The position numbers and the translations under genes are program-made. A DNA stretch of 64,000 nt. Origin: Heterocephalus glaber. Taxonomy: Eukaryota > Chordata > Mammalia > Rodentia > Bathyergidae. Positions 45,896 to 57,885 of the stretch are shown one piece after another. Position 1 is the first letter of the stretch. Each line of letters starts with the position of its first letter. The notes below the pieces were generated by a model, which was given only the letters and a program-made list of their open reading frames with translations, did not search any database and was not told the DNA's origin. The stretch lies in assembly GCF_000247695.1 (NCBI RefSeq), contig NW_004624801.1, positions 3,535,206 through 3,599,205 of the forward strand. Reading direction: 5' to 3'.

Positions 45896-46320
45896 AAACA
45901 CCCTCCTGTGCTCCCTAGCACCTTCGAGGAAAACTGAAAATTCCTTCCAGGATCAGATACCGTGACCTCTGCGACCCGCTGGCCTCTTTCTGTCCTTCAG
46001 ACCAACTGACCTGTCCTCACCTGTGCGTGAGGTTTCCCTCCGCCTGGTCCAGGGCTCAGGCCCAGGGCCGCCTCCTTGGCCACCTCCCTGCAGCAGCCCT
46101 GCCTCTGTGGCCTGCAGTTCTTGCACACGGCTCTGGTCTGTTCTCCCCTACTGGTTATCACCACCTGAACTAGTCTGGCTCACGGGTTTCTTTCATCGGT
46201 TTGGTTCCTCATCGCCTCTGGGAGGGCCGTGCTCCACCTCCATGTCCACTACTGCTTCCCAAGACTTAGCATGGAATGTGGCACAGAGAGGGCACCCAGG
46301 GCACAAAGCAGGGAGCTGGT

Positions 46321-46624
46321 GAGTGGGTGAGTCAGGGAGCCATCCCGGGGGAAGAAGAAAGGACAGGTGGCCCAGGAAAGCAGGGAAGGACCTAGCAATA
46401 TCTCAGGCTGCTAAATGACAGCGAGGAAGGAAGCCCGGAGTAGTTTCTAGGCTGTTTTTCTGGATTTGGGGCTAATCTGTCCATAGCTATCAGGATGCCG
46501 TGGCTAAGCCCTTTGGAACCCCTTCGAATGGGCAAAAGGAGAGGAGCGTGGAGTATGCAGACACGGCTCTGCGGCCAGGAAGGAACTCCCACAGGAAGGA
46601 AGGCTCAGGCCCCCACTTAATGCG
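46321..46624. other. Intronic sequence without recognised element
   Basis: Nothing recognised. Confidence 0.35.
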
Positions 46625-46790
46625 AGTCTGCAGCAGACCAGGCCCCTGCCAGGTGCTCTACGCCATTTCACATTTCATCTCCACACAAAACTGAGGCGTG
46701 GGGAGGCAAAGCTGTCTGCTCAGCAAGGCCACTCTGTCAGGGTCCCTGCTTCTAACCACTGGGACACCTTGCCTCCTCAATACACACTTG
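46625..46790 (-). repeat. MIR SINE
   Basis: ccatttcacatttcatctcc, aaaactgaggcgtggggagg, gcaaggccactctgtcaggg and ttctaaccactgggacacct match the reversed MIR. Confidence 0.6.
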
Positions 46791-46959
46791 GGTGATCAAG
46801 TAGAAAGGACAGATCACAGGCACACATGCAAGGTTTGGGGCAACTTTACCTTGTCTGCGTCAAAAGCAAGGCTAGAGACAAGGCAGAGACAGGAAATGAA
46901 GGGAGCCACCTCTCAGGGAGTCTGGAGAGAAGGGAGGGTTTAGTAGCAGTGGGGGTTGC

Positions 46960-47110
46960 TTTCAGCCAACTTTTTACCATAGAATAGATTTCAATTTAAG
47001 AAAAGTAGTGAAGATTACCCTAAGCATTCTCATATAGCCCGATATCCAATTTCCCCTGTTGTCAACATTTTATATCACCATGGCCATCAGTTTTGTCACC
47101 TCTTTGATGT
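46960..47110. repeat. Possible L1-derived fragment
   Basis: tttcccctgttgtcaacatt and ttatatcaccatggcca recall a segment common in old L1 or LTR elements. Orientation and family uncertain. Confidence 0.3.
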
Positions 47111-47139
47111 TCCTGACAGACCCTGGGACTAGGGATGAT

Positions 47140-47265
47140 GTTGGCTGTTACACTCACTTAATGAATGAGGAAACTGAGGCTAGGGAGGAAGGGTAAGCTT
47201 GAGGACACCAGGTAATTGGTAGTAGAGCCCCAGACTTGGGCCCTGGAAGTGTCTTTCCCTGCTTC
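47140..47265 (-). repeat. MIR SINE
   Basis: gaatgaggaaactgaggcta, gaggacaccaggtaattggt and agtagagccccagacttggg match the reversed MIR. Confidence 0.65.
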
Positions 47266-47864
47266 TGCCCTCTTTGCTTGGTCTGCTTCTTAAATCAAGA
47301 CCTGGCTGGGAGGCAAGGGCTTGAGCTCATGGCAGCTCAGTGCCTTCACTAGAGCAGGAGCTTGGTCTGAACTTCCAGAGGCCCTGCCCCAGCCCAGGTT
47401 GATGGCTCTAAGCTAAGGCTCCCCATGCTTCTCCTCTGGCTCCGCTGTGGAGATCCCGGAACCTCTAGCTCTCATCCTGCACATGTGCTCTCAGTCCAGC
47501 AAGCTGCCAATGGGCAGCCACCAGGTGCCCTGCCAGAGGCCTCTGCCAGCTGTTTTCCCGCCTCACTGTGGGGACCTGCCCTCCCCTTTTGGGCTGGGGC
47601 TGGGGGCAGAGGAGGGGCCAGGGCCTCTGGGGTCTGGGCTGCAGTGGCTGACTTCCAAGAGCTGTGCGTCCTTCTGCAAGGTGGAACGGTGCCAGGCTTT
47701 GGCTGTTCCTGCTGGAGAGTGATGCAGAGGATGCATGGAGAATCCCCGGCCTGCGATGATCCCAGAAGGACCAAGGCCAGCGCTGACAGCGTAGTGGGTG
47801 AGATGCTCCACTAGGCGCTCCATCCCATCCCTTCTTGGCGTCTTCCCCAGCATCTTGGTAGGGC

Positions 47865-47960
47865 AATGCTGCACCATCCCCATTTCACAGACGAGGACAC
47901 TGAGACCCGAGGAGAAGTGAGGCCGCCTGTTCACCACCCGCCCACTTCTCCGCTGATTTC
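47865..47960 (-). repeat. MIR SINE fragment
   Basis: catccccatttcacagacga and ggacactgagacccgaggag match the reversed MIR. Confidence 0.6.
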
Positions 47961-47989
47961 AATGCCAGAACCCACCCCGTCCTCCCCGT

Positions 47990-48210
47990 CTCTCCCCACC
48001 AGCTCTGCCTGCTTCCTGGCCTATTTACCTTCCTGATTTAGCCTGCTTTTGTTTGGTTTGATATGAAAATGAGTTTGTCCAGCATGCACAGCAGCAGAAG
48101 GAAGGGGATGTGGGGCGGAGCTGCGAGGAGGGGCACTGAATGAAAAGCACCGAATCCGCCCACGGATAATTCAATTCGGCATATGCATTACATGTCAGCG
48201 TGAATTCCTA
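47990..48210. promoter_or_regulatory. Candidate conserved element
   Basis: Contains gtttgatatgaaaatgagtt, cacggataattcaattcgg, an octamer-like catatgcattacatgtcag and several CpGs in a repeat-free block. Compositional evidence only. Confidence 0.35.
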
Positions 48211-48249
48211 GTCAACCTGGCTCACAGTGGAGATCACGTGGGGCTTGGA

Positions 48250-48400
48250 GTCCAAGGTCTGGGAAGCAGGCCTTTCCCTGGGGCCTCAGGACAGCCCCAA
48301 ATCTCTCTGAGTCTGCTGATAAAAGGTGACAACCGCACCTCCTTGAGGGGGCTGTTGCAAGCATAGTGATTAAATAAAGCAGTCTCTGTGAAGTATGGAG
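48250..48400 (+). repeat. MIR SINE
   Basis: caaatctctctgagtctgct, gataaaaggtgacaaccg, cacctccttgagggggctgt, agtgattaaataaagcag. Confidence 0.5.
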
Positions 48401-49361
48401 AGCAAACTGCCCAGTGTCACGCACGAAGGTGAGGTTGTGGCTCTGGCTTCTCACCTCACAGGAAGTGCTACAGTGCTGGCGCCAGTGTGTCCCATTATAG
48501 TAGAGGAGGCGAACTCGCCCCAAGGGCCCCTGTGTGGCCGTGGCCTCTGTCTAATAGGGCCCACGCCTGGGCTCTCTGAGGCAGGTTCTAGGGACCCCCA
48601 TGCCAGGGAGCACAAGGCCGTGGCCTTCCTGGATTCTGACAGCAACTAGGCCAGGGCCACTAGATGCTTGGCCTCCATCATTGGGCCTGCAGCTTATATG
48701 ATTTGGTGGCCCTCTTTAAGAATATTAAATATCAAATATAAAATTAGGTGCAGTTGATGCCTTGAAGCTTCGTGGGAAATCCCCTCTGACCTCAGAAGGA
48801 GGTGTCTACAGTCCCACAGAGGCTCAGAGTCATAAAACATGTGAGAAAACACACTCCCTCCCTCCATGTCCCAGAGTGCACAGCTCTTGGGTCCCGGGAA
48901 TGGCATGAGCCTCAGCTGAGGGTCAGATCAGCAGTTCTAGGGCTGCTCCCCACCCACAGTGCAGGCCACATCCTCCAGGGCTGTCCAGGTGTACTCCTCC
49001 AGGGCTTCTGTGACTCTATGCATAGGGACAGGTGACCTACAGCCTTGGGTTTACTCTCTGTCCTCCTGTGCAGGGCTCAGGGCTGAGGAGGGGGAGAAAG
49101 GCAAGGTGCAATGGACAAGGTGCCCTCCATGGGGTCCAGGAGGCAGCAACGTGCCTGGCATGAGCCAACTCCAGCCTTCCCCTTGTACGCAGTGTGGGGG
49201 TGTCCTTCCTAGGTCCCCAAAGGAGGCACAGCAGGGTCCTCCCTCCTCTGCAAACAAATTCGCTTCCCACTACATCCCAATCTTTGACCCATGGAACAGA
49301 ATCTACAACACGGACCCTCGTCACGGTTCCCTTTTCCCACGGAGAGTCACTCTTTAGCATG
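48401..49361. other. Intronic sequence without recognised element
   Basis: AT-rich run near 48712-48760. No gene or repeat family recognised. Confidence 0.35.
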
Positions 49362-49793
49362 GATGTCCAACCTGTTGGCTTGCCTGGGCCACACTGAGTG
49401 AAGAATTAAATTCAATTCAATATTAAATTAAGAAAACACTTCTGCTTAACAGCAACAGACACCTGTCTTCACAGGCACACAGATGTACAGGTAGGTTGAA
49501 ATGCTGTTTACCAGTAATCACAGTGTTTTACTAAGTCACACAAGCACTTATAACATAGGAAACACATGGGTTCAATTTCACTGCATGTGGCAGGTGCAGG
49601 AGGCAGAGGTGGCACTCCTTGGGGCCCTCCCTGCACAACATTCTGTTGTCACCTATGCAATCCTTTCTGGAGCACCCTGAAACTGATTTATGAAAAACAG
49701 TGCTAAAAAATCACATAATAATGTTAAAACTTTATCACCTCGGAGGGCTGCATTACTAGCTATCCAGGGCCACTTGTGAATTGGACACACATG
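49362..49793 (+). mobile_element. Nonautonomous DNA transposon with terminal inverted repeats
   Basis: The left end reads ggatgtccaacctgttggct and tgcctgggccacactgag; the right end aattggacacaca is roughly the inverse of the left. The interior (aaaaaatcacataataatgt, ggctgcattactagctatcc) resembles a common mammalian DNA transposon. Family not named with certainty. Confidence 0.55.
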
Positions 49794-50424
49794 GGCAGGG
49801 ACTATCAGGGTCCCCACACCCCTCCTCCAGTCAATGCTGGAGTTATAATTACAGGAAGTGACAGGGCTTGGGGACGTGCTCCCAGACACAGAGGTGCCCA
49901 GGTCTGAGTCCTGGAAGGGCCTCTGATCCAAGTGAGGGCATCGGCACTGCCCTCTGCATGGGGCAGTGGTGAAGGTGAGGTCAGGCCAGCTCCTTCTTTC
50001 TGCATTCTGGCCTGAGCAGCTTCTGACTGGGAGGGTCACAGGGCTAGACCTATCACCCAGGAACTCGGAGTGGAGGGGAATGGCAGCCACTCTGTCCATG
50101 TGACACAGATGCTCACCACAGAGCAGAGGTACACTTGTGCTTCCAGGGCCTCTGGGGATGCCAGGGACACACAGGAAGTAGTCACCTTTCAGCACAGTCC
50201 TGGAGTTGAAAGGGAGAAGAGTGGATGTGCAACGTGGGGGACAGAGATGGTCTCACGGGGGCAATGGCCAGGGCACCTGGAGGTGAGACTCTGCTACAGA
50301 TACGCCCCACACTGATGGCTGCTGGGCTCGGGAAGAGGCCTCTGCTTCTGCATGAGATGAGGCATCGAAATCTTACAACCCACTGGGCAGGAAGCTCATG
50401 TGGCCCCCTCACCCTGAGGAGAGG
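49794..50424. other. Intronic sequence without recognised element
   Basis: Nothing recognised. Confidence 0.35.
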
Positions 50425-50640
50425 GCCTTCTTCCAGGAAGCCTTTCCTGACTTTTGACTGTGGGTCAGCCCACCACCTGTGTGTTCTCACAGTTCCCCTT
50501 CCAGTTCTTGCTCTGCGAGAGCAGGGACTTGCCTGGCTCTTTGACCTCTATGTCATCGTTAGAGTCTGCAGTGGGATGCGGCATACCGCAGGTGTCTCAT
50601 TCATTGGATGGATGGACAAATGGATGGATGTAGGAAAGGA
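50425..50640 (+). repeat. L2 LINE 3' end
   Basis: ccaggaagcctttcctgact, gagagcagggacttgcctgg and a ggatggatggacaaatgg tail fit the L2 3' end. Confidence 0.55.
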
Positions 50641-52134
50641 AAGGGGGAAGGGAGGGGCAGGATGGTAGATGGCTGAGGTGCCCAACATTCCTAGAATCAT
50701 TCCAAGAATCACCTCAGCTAGCATCTAATCCAGCCCCTCATTCCACAGGTGGAAGACAGAGCCTCACAGAGGGGAAACGGCCCCTATGGGACTTCTGAGG
50801 ACAGCAGGGGACAGCCAGGGTCAGAGAGGTCTAGACCCCCATGCCAGGGCCTGTCAATCCCCCAGGCTGCTAGAGGCAGCTCCTTCAGTGGCGGGAGCAA
50901 ATCACAGATCTCACACCACCGGGTCTCTCTGTCTTCCTCTCTGCCCTCTGCAGAGGAAGGTCTCCTGCGTGCACACCCCTGATCTCATCAAGGCACCACC
51001 TCCTTTGGGCCTTGGCCTGAATGTCACAACCTGGGTATCTTGTTGGGGTTCCCATGCTTAAGGCACCCCTGCAGGTGAGATGCAGAGAGCTCCCCCTACG
51101 GGCCTCGCTCAACCTTTTCCCCCTTTCCAGCTGCCCTGCCTGCTGTCCTCTCCACCCCCACTCCCCATGCTATGTAGGTGGGGTCCAGGTAGCAGGAGGA
51201 GGACCCTGTGGAGAGCTGACTGTGTCATCGTCTCTCAATGAATTAATGTATGCACAGGAGAACTACCTGAGAGACAAAAGTGGTGGTGGTGGTGGGCGGG
51301 GACTAGGAATAAGGGTTGGGGGAGAGGTGCCTGAATGGGGCTAGGGAGGGGAGAACGGAGCTGAATGTCCCCTGTTTCCAGCAGGCAAAGGGACTGCAGA
51401 CAGAACTCCACCCTCAGCAGTACTGCCTCAGGCCCAAAGGCTGATTAGGAATGTCACACTAGGAAGTGGCTAGAGGACAGTGCTGCCATTTCCAGCTGCT
51501 CCCCCAATGTGATTAGTGCCAATTAATGGAAGGTCCCACTGGGCTGTGCTTGCAGCCACCAGCTGCTCTCAGAGGGGTGTCCTGTTGGTGCCCAAGGCTG
51601 CCCTGGGGACACCCAGCCTGTCAGTGGGGAGCATTCTGGTCTCGTTCTGATGAACTCACAATGCACCTTGGGATGAGACTTCTTCTCTCTGAGCAGGGGT
51701 GGGGGGGCCTCTTCAGCCTGTGCTGGTCCCCCCAGCCCTCCCACAGAGCTGGGGCTTTCTTACAAGCAGCTGCGGATAGCTAAGAAGGGAGGTCGGTGAG
51801 CAGGAAGGGGTGGAAGGAACAGCTCTGGGTGAGGAGGGGTCTCTAAGGGTGCTGGGGTGCATCCCTTCTCTGCCTCCGGGGATTGGATGGAGGCAGACAG
51901 CTGGGAGGTGGCGGTGTTCAGGAAGGGTGGACTGCACCCCTAAGGCTGACCCCACGCTAGACTCAGACCCCATTTCAAAAGATGGAGACTGGAAAGAAGT
52001 CAGGGGAAGGGGCCTTCCAGGCACAGGTGGGTAAGACAGAGGGATGGCGGAAAGGCTGGACGAGTCCTGCTGCCCCCTCCCTTCTCTCCACTCCCCAGGC
52101 TGTGGAAGAGTCAGACCAGTCCCCTCTCAGGCAG
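50641..52134. other. Unique GC-rich intronic sequence
   Basis: Short (GGT)n run at 51281-51296. The part 51440-51530 with gattagtgccaattaatgg is a weak candidate regulatory patch. Confidence 0.35.
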
Positions 52135-52310
52135 GGAGGAAAGAATCAATTAATTCATTAGGCTGACATGTCTGTGAACATAGCTCCCGGGACGCCACAG
52201 GCCTGGCAGCCAGTGGCGGTTTAATGGGCACTTTTGCTCTGATGTGACACCCGGGCCAGCTGCCTCTTCGCGGCATGGGACACACTTAAAGAGGTAAGAG
52301 CCACAGGCTA
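52135..52310. promoter_or_regulatory. Candidate conserved element
   Basis: gaatcaattaattcattagg (homeodomain cores) followed by a CpG-keeping stretch (gcggtttaatgggcactttt, cttcgcggcatgggac). Judged on composition only. Confidence 0.28.
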
Positions 52311-53124
52311 GACAGCTCTCGGAGGCAGGGGGCAGAGACAGCAAGAGAATGGTGCACTATTCTCCAGCAGGGCAGGGGTCACCCCTCCTGGTCACTGTGG
52401 GTCCACATCTGGAGAAGGCCCTCCCAGTCCTGCTGAGTTGCCAGGACACCGTCCATCCTGTCTTGGCATTTCAGGGCCCTCGTGGGTCTAAGGAAAGGTC
52501 CAGCCAGGTGACCCATGAGTCTCTTTCAGTTCTGACATTGTAGAATCTGTCATTTTTGGTGGCAAATTTATGTTTCAGAATCTGTGGATTTTCTTTTTTT
52601 CAAATGCCCAAACCCTGGAGATGTCAGAAGCCTGAGAACAGCACAGCTAGGTGGAAAAGCTGGGTGTGTGGGGTACAATCCCAGAGCAGGTCCAAAGCTG
52701 CACTCTTAACCATCTCCTTGTGCTGTCTCCCTGGGACACCTGAGAGGCAGGACTTGGCTACGAGGCCAGGCCTGCTGGTCCTACCCTGCCCACCTTAGGG
52801 GACCCAGCCTGGGTTTGACTGAGTCTCCTCTTGCGGACATAGCTGCTGAGGGATCCCGCTGGTGCCTACACAGTGTCCATTCCCTTGGGGACTAGAAAGA
52901 TGCAGGTTTTAGGTCTTGGGCCATTGTACCCAGAGAAGGACGAACCTTTCTGCACAGCTGGCTGGGTATAGTTGGGGAGTTCCCACCTCAGACAGCCTGC
53001 TACCCCAGACAGGGCAGGTGCCATGCAGATTCCCCTAACGCACTGTCTCTTCTTTTGGTCAGAGGGAGGAGAGAATGTCAGGACTGGGTTTGGTGTTTTT
53101 ACATTTTCCATCTCACTTAACCAA
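52311..53124. other. Intronic sequence without recognised element
   Basis: Nothing recognised on either strand. Confidence 0.35.
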
Positions 53125-53240
53125 ATCTGCTCAAGTATCATTGCCCCAGTTTTCATACCGGGGAAACAGGCTGAGGGAGGTTAAGCCATGTGCCTAATGG
53201 CCCAGAACTAGGAAGGGGCAGCAGTGGCAGTCCCTCCTGC
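53125..53240 (-). repeat. MIR SINE
   Basis: ttgccccagttttcataccg, gggaaacaggctgagggagg, ttaagccatgtgcctaatgg and cagaactaggaaggggc match the reversed MIR. Confidence 0.65.
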
Positions 53241-54289
53241 TGTCCTTAGCTTGGAGAAGCCCTGTGATGCTCCTGTTGGGAGGAGGACGCGGCCTGTGTG
53301 TGACCTGTGCCTCCAGAAGCCTCCCTTCCCTCTCCCCTTGGGGAGCGGCAGTGGCGGGGGCACTCAGCATCAAACCCACCTCCTGCTCTTCTCCAAGGAC
53401 CTCCCTGCAGCTGCTCCTGATCCCATTTGGGGGACATGGAGACTATGCAAAGATCTGAATGGTACAGAAGCCAGGGGTGCTGGCTGGGCCATCCCTGTCA
53501 CCAGCCTTCCCTTATCCCTCTGCACCCTGTGCTTGCTGGAGTCCCAAGGGGCTCACTCCTGATGCTCAGAGGGCACTGTCACCCCCTCTCAGGAGGGCCC
53601 TGGATAGCAGAACATGGCCTTGGACCCCACCCAGAACTTGGACACTGCTGGGGGAGCTGGGGCAGCAGGACATCAGGCCTTTCTCCTCCTCACCAACCAA
53701 GCCTCTGTGTGACTGCAGCCTTTGACTTGTGCACTCAGGCTTGCTGCTGCCCTCAAGAAGGGACAGGCACCTGAAAGGCAGCTTCCCTGGGGTCCAGCCC
53801 AGCCTCCTCCTGGCCCCAGCTGCTGGCGGCCCAGACACCCCCAGCTGTGTCATCCTCACCAGCAGCTGTTGCTGTCGGCTTTCTCCTGCTCAGCACCGTT
53901 CTGACGACCCTGGCTGCCTCCTAAAAAGACACTCCTGTCACCATGACGCCATCGGCCTTCTCATTGTTCACAGAGGCACCGGGTGCTAGCAGCCCCCACC
54001 CTGGCCCTGCTGCTGGCTGATAAAGGAATGCTTTTCCTGCCAAAGGATAAAACCAGCTAGCAGCAATCTTCCTTCTCAAGGAAGCTCTCGGGCTGACAGG
54101 CCTAGAGGAGCAAGGGCCAGGAAGGGGAGCCAGGAGAGAGGAGCAGCTTCTCCTCCAGGCAGCCATCCTTGATTTCTACAGAGGCAGGCTGGAGCTACTC
54201 AGCATGGAGAAAGCTCCCCACAGCCTCCTCATTGCTCAGGACTCTGGGTACTCTTTCCCCTTTAACTTGTGTTTGATTAATTTCTCATT
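53241..54289. other. Unique intronic sequence
   Basis: The end (54245-54300: tgtttgattaatttctcatt, aggtaatttga) is AT-rich with homeodomain-like cores. No gene recognised. Confidence 0.3.
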
Positions 54290-54830
54290 AGGTAATTTGA
54301 TGCCTCATTCATTCACCCAAAACCCATTCCCTGAGTAACCAGCATGTCCTGGACGTTGCAAATCAAGACTCAGCCCCTACCTCCAGCTTCTGAAACAGGG
54401 AGGAAATAGGAAACAAACACAGGCACTGTACTCTGGGGGAGCAGGGAGGGGCGCATCCTGCACGGGGGGCTGGAGAAGGCTTCAGAGAGGGGCTGTCTGT
54501 GGCAAGCCCTGAAGGACAGATGGAAGTCCCTAAGCAGAGGTGGAGCCCATGCTCTGGGGAGGGGGACACATAACCTGGAAGGCAGAGGGAAAACCCTGTG
54601 CCAGGGTGTGTGGTGGTGGTGGTGGGGTGAGCAGAGATCCAGGGACAGTGAGCAGAGGCCCAAGAGGTGAATAAGGTGATAGGGAGGCACTGACGGTGGC
54701 AGATCAGATTTCTGTATGGAAGATCACTCAGGCTGCAATGTGGAGACTGGAGGGGGAGGCGAGGTAGGGTTTGGCTACCATCAGGTGACCAAGGTCCAGA
54801 ATGAGACTGGGTGACGCCAGTGGAGTAGAA
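54290..54830 (-). repeat. L2 LINE 3' half
   Basis: ggcttcagagaggggctgtc, caagccctgaaggacagatg, aggcagagggaaaaccctgt and gatcactcaggctgcaatg give the reversed L2 order. A (GTG)n run lies at 54610-54626. Confidence 0.55.
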
Positions 54831-55179
54831 AGGAGCAGATGACTTCAAGCCCTTCCTGTTCACCCTCCTGCTGCTCTTCATTGTATCGCTGTGTGACCAG
54901 ACCCTGTGCTGCCAGGGCTCCCAGGGCAGCTGGCACCTGGCTGTACCACCCAGACTTGAGCCCTGCGGTTCATCCCCCCGCCCCCACCTCTGCTCCTTGT
55001 GGTCTTTCCTGGTCTGTTGTTCCTGGTCATTCCTAACTCAGGGTGAGTTTGCCCAAAGGGGCAGTGTGCATGGTGGAATTTTGAACTGGATGCAGCCGGG
55101 CACAAGGGGCAGGGAGGTGGCAGGCTGATGGGCAGGGAGTGACTGCCTCCTCACAGCCCCCAGCCTCCCAGCCACTCTG

Positions 55180-55345
55180 CTCCAGGGTTAATGGTTCTGA
55201 AATACATCCTGCTGGATGCTGCCTCCCCAGGAAAGGACCCTTAACCTGCTAACCCTTTGCCCTGCTGGGAAAATAGCTCAATTACTGCAAAATGAGATGC
55301 TGTCCCGGTGTGGATGGATCAGCATTTAATGATAATTAGAATGGG
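55180..55345. promoter_or_regulatory. Candidate conserved element
   Basis: gaaaatagctcaattactgc, atcagcatttaatgataatt and tagaatgggctgg form an AT-rich, repeat-free patch. Confidence 0.28.
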
Positions 55346-56949
55346 CTGGACATGAGCAGCCACTTGTTTGGAGAGGTGGAAAGCACAGGGACGAGACCAG
55401 CTGCACACAGCAACCTCCCCTGGGTGGTGGCACAAACAGGGAGGATGCTCGAGGCAACTGGGAAGGCCACTGAGGTGACAATGCCCAGCCTGGGCAGCCA
55501 CTGGCCAGGTGTCTGCCCCTGGAGTGATAACAGGGTAGGTGTCTGCCAGAGTATTGAGAGGAAAACAGAAAGTACTTGGTGTCTTAACATAGGAGGAATT
55601 TGTTCAGGGAACTGGTTCCAGTTGATGGGAGGGCTGAGGAGCCAAATGAGGGCAGTGAGGTAAACCAGAGATTAGCAAGCCAGGAAGCCTCTACCAACCT
55701 ACACCGGAGGGGTCCGGGGAGGAAGTCGGGTTCTCAGAGCCTAGGCAAGTCACTTGTCCACCAGATCTGGCATCATGAACCAAACACAACCACTTTCAGG
55801 ATGCCACCTGAGGCAGAAAGAGAGAGGAAAACACCCTGGCTTCCCTCTTCCACCTCCCGTCTCCTGCCAGCACTTCTCATTAGCAAATGCACCCTGAAGC
55901 CATCTGACTGGGAAGCCCAGGGTACTAGGAAGACAGTGCCTTGCGATTCAGGCCAGAGCAGAGCAAGGACAAGGAAAGGATTTGAGGTAACAACACAGGA
56001 GGCCACAGGAGGCCAAGATGGCACACAGGTTGGGGCTTTGGGGCTCAGCCCATTTTCCTTCCTGCCCACTGCCCAGGGCACATCAACACTGCTGGACTCC
56101 TCATCAGCTCCTGGTGCCTTGGAGATAAACGCCCAGAGCTGCCACCCCAGCTGGATTCAGCAAGCTCCTAGCAGCAGGTTGTGCGCCACGGACCTTGCCC
56201 ACCAGGAGCTTAATCTCCCAGACAAAGCCCAGAGGGCCAGAGGCATATAACACATCCAGGGCAGCCACTGACTAAGGGGGTCTGAGAGCCTTGCAGCTCC
56301 TGCCAGGAATGGAGAGGCGGCAGCAGACCCTTTGGTTTTCTCTATCTCTGGTGTACGTAGGCGAGCAGAGGGTGGAAGGCTGGAAGGAAATCTAGAGCTC
56401 TTCTGGGCCATTTCCGACCCTGCTATCCTCTACCAAACCCATCCAGGCCCAAGCAGGCTGTAATACAGCCCTTCCTTTTTCCTTCCCTTCCTCCCTCAAC
56501 GTGAAGCGCAAGTCTCCAGCGGACCCTGTGTTGTCCGGGAAGCTAGGGATGGATGCCATGGTGAGCCAGGCAGGCAGAGTCCCTGCCCTTACTCTGCTTA
56601 TGCATCAAGAGTGCCACATCCTTCAATTGCCCCTCAAGGGCAGGAAGAGCCTCAAAAAGTCTGCTTTGCCCATCTCACCCTCCAGATTCCATGACAAGCT
56701 GCGACCCAGGTCTCCAGGCTTCCCTTCTCCCAACAGCCCCGCTCAGGCAGAGGAGAGTCAGGGAGGAGCCTGGAGGGGGCGGGCGCTGCATTTGGAGGGC
56801 TGTGATTGGTTGACACCAGGACGACAGATGGGTGAGGGGACCAACCAAAACTGTTGGGCAGCTGGAGTGACAGGCAACTTGGAGTCGGAAGCAGATGCTG
56901 CAGCACCCCCTCCCTTCACCCCCACCCCCTCGGCCAGCTTCTCCCCCTT
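55346..56949. other. Unique intronic sequence
   Basis: Open frames up to 216 codons (55600-56250, plus) show no domain and no coding signature. No repeat family recognised. Confidence 0.35.
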
Positions 56950-57240
56950 CTGGAGCACAGCTCTAAATCTCCTTGACATAAAATATCGTTGGAGAGCCGC
57001 AGCACAGAGAGATTAAAAAACAATAAAGAGAAAGTGAAACTCTCGACTATAATTACCAGCCTCTAGCCGGCAGCAGCATAAACGCACTAAAATTTTAATA
57101 GGAACCACTGCATTTAATTTAACGACACATTTTTTCAATTACCAGAATAATTGTTTTATTCATAAAATGAGTTTCAATAAAGAGGGTAATTTTCCTTTGT
57201 TTTTATTATTCATTTGTGCAACATATTTGAGATAGAATTC
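56950..57240. promoter_or_regulatory. AT-rich island, strong candidate conserved noncoding element
   Basis: About 290 bases of sharply AT-rich sequence inside GC-rich DNA, with dense homeodomain-type cores (actataattaccagcc, ctaaaattttaatagga, gcatttaatttaacgac, tcaattaccagaataattg, gagggtaattttc) and kept CpGs (ctctagccggcag). It carries no known repeat and no poly-A tail. This is the typical look of a developmental enhancer; conservation could not be checked. Confidence 0.45.
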
Positions 57241-57734
57241 CCTCATGTTAAGGCAGCTTGGCGAGGACTCCTGACATCTGTGTCATGACTTGATGGCAGG
57301 CGGCAGAGGACCTGAGAGGTGGACGTCCACATGCCGGGGTGATGGGTGAATGGTGGAGGCCAGGCCTGGGATCGCTCAGCCAGTGCATTCACAGCTCTGC
57401 TCTCTGAGAGGTTTGCAAAGCACCCTGCCATTCTCTTCCCAGACCCCTCCAGTCCTCCTGGCTGCACCCTCTATTCTCAAGAAGGGCAGTGGGCACAGAG
57501 GGCAGGAAGTGGAGCTCAGACCCTCCAAACACTCCCTGTTCAGCAATAACACAGCCACAGCCCAGCACCACTGGGAGGAGGGATGAAAGATGGGCAGAGC
57601 AAACATGCAAAGAAAACAGCCTGTTGCTGCTGAACTGAGAGCTGATTGCATTTAGGGATGCTGGGCATCAGGCTGTCTCCCAGTGGCCAATCACATCACT
57701 ATAATGACTGATGTGCACAGGGGTTCACTTTCCA
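57241..57734. other. Intronic sequence without recognised element
   Basis: Nothing recognised. Confidence 0.35.
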
Positions 57735-57885
57735 GCACCCAAACAAATAGGCACTAGTGTCCCCTACTTTAGCAATGAGAGGGAGACACACAGCCTAAGT
57801 CATCTGCCCCAGAGCCCAAAGGATCTGAACACCCCACCTGGTGGACTGCAGAGCCTATGGATTATACCACCAGGCCAACTGCCTG
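57735..57885 (-). repeat. MIR SINE (degenerate)
   Basis: cctactttagcaatgagagg, agtcatctgccccagagccc, ggatctgaacaccccacctg and ggattataccaccaggccaa match the reversed MIR. Confidence 0.5.

Larger units (their letters stand above)
45010..46320 (+). repeat. L2 LINE split by an L1
   Basis: The left part (to about 45235) has aaacctgggaggcatcctga, ccgtctccttcagccccaca and tttactcctctcctcaaaac. The right part (from about 45908) continues toward the L2 3' end with gcatggaatgtggcacagag. The L1 at 45248-45895 sits between them. Confidence 0.55.

Noticed and set aside
55600..56250. 216-codon open frame (plus)
   Set aside because: No recognisable domain, hydrophobic core or motif, and it lies in SDK2 intron on the opposite strand.
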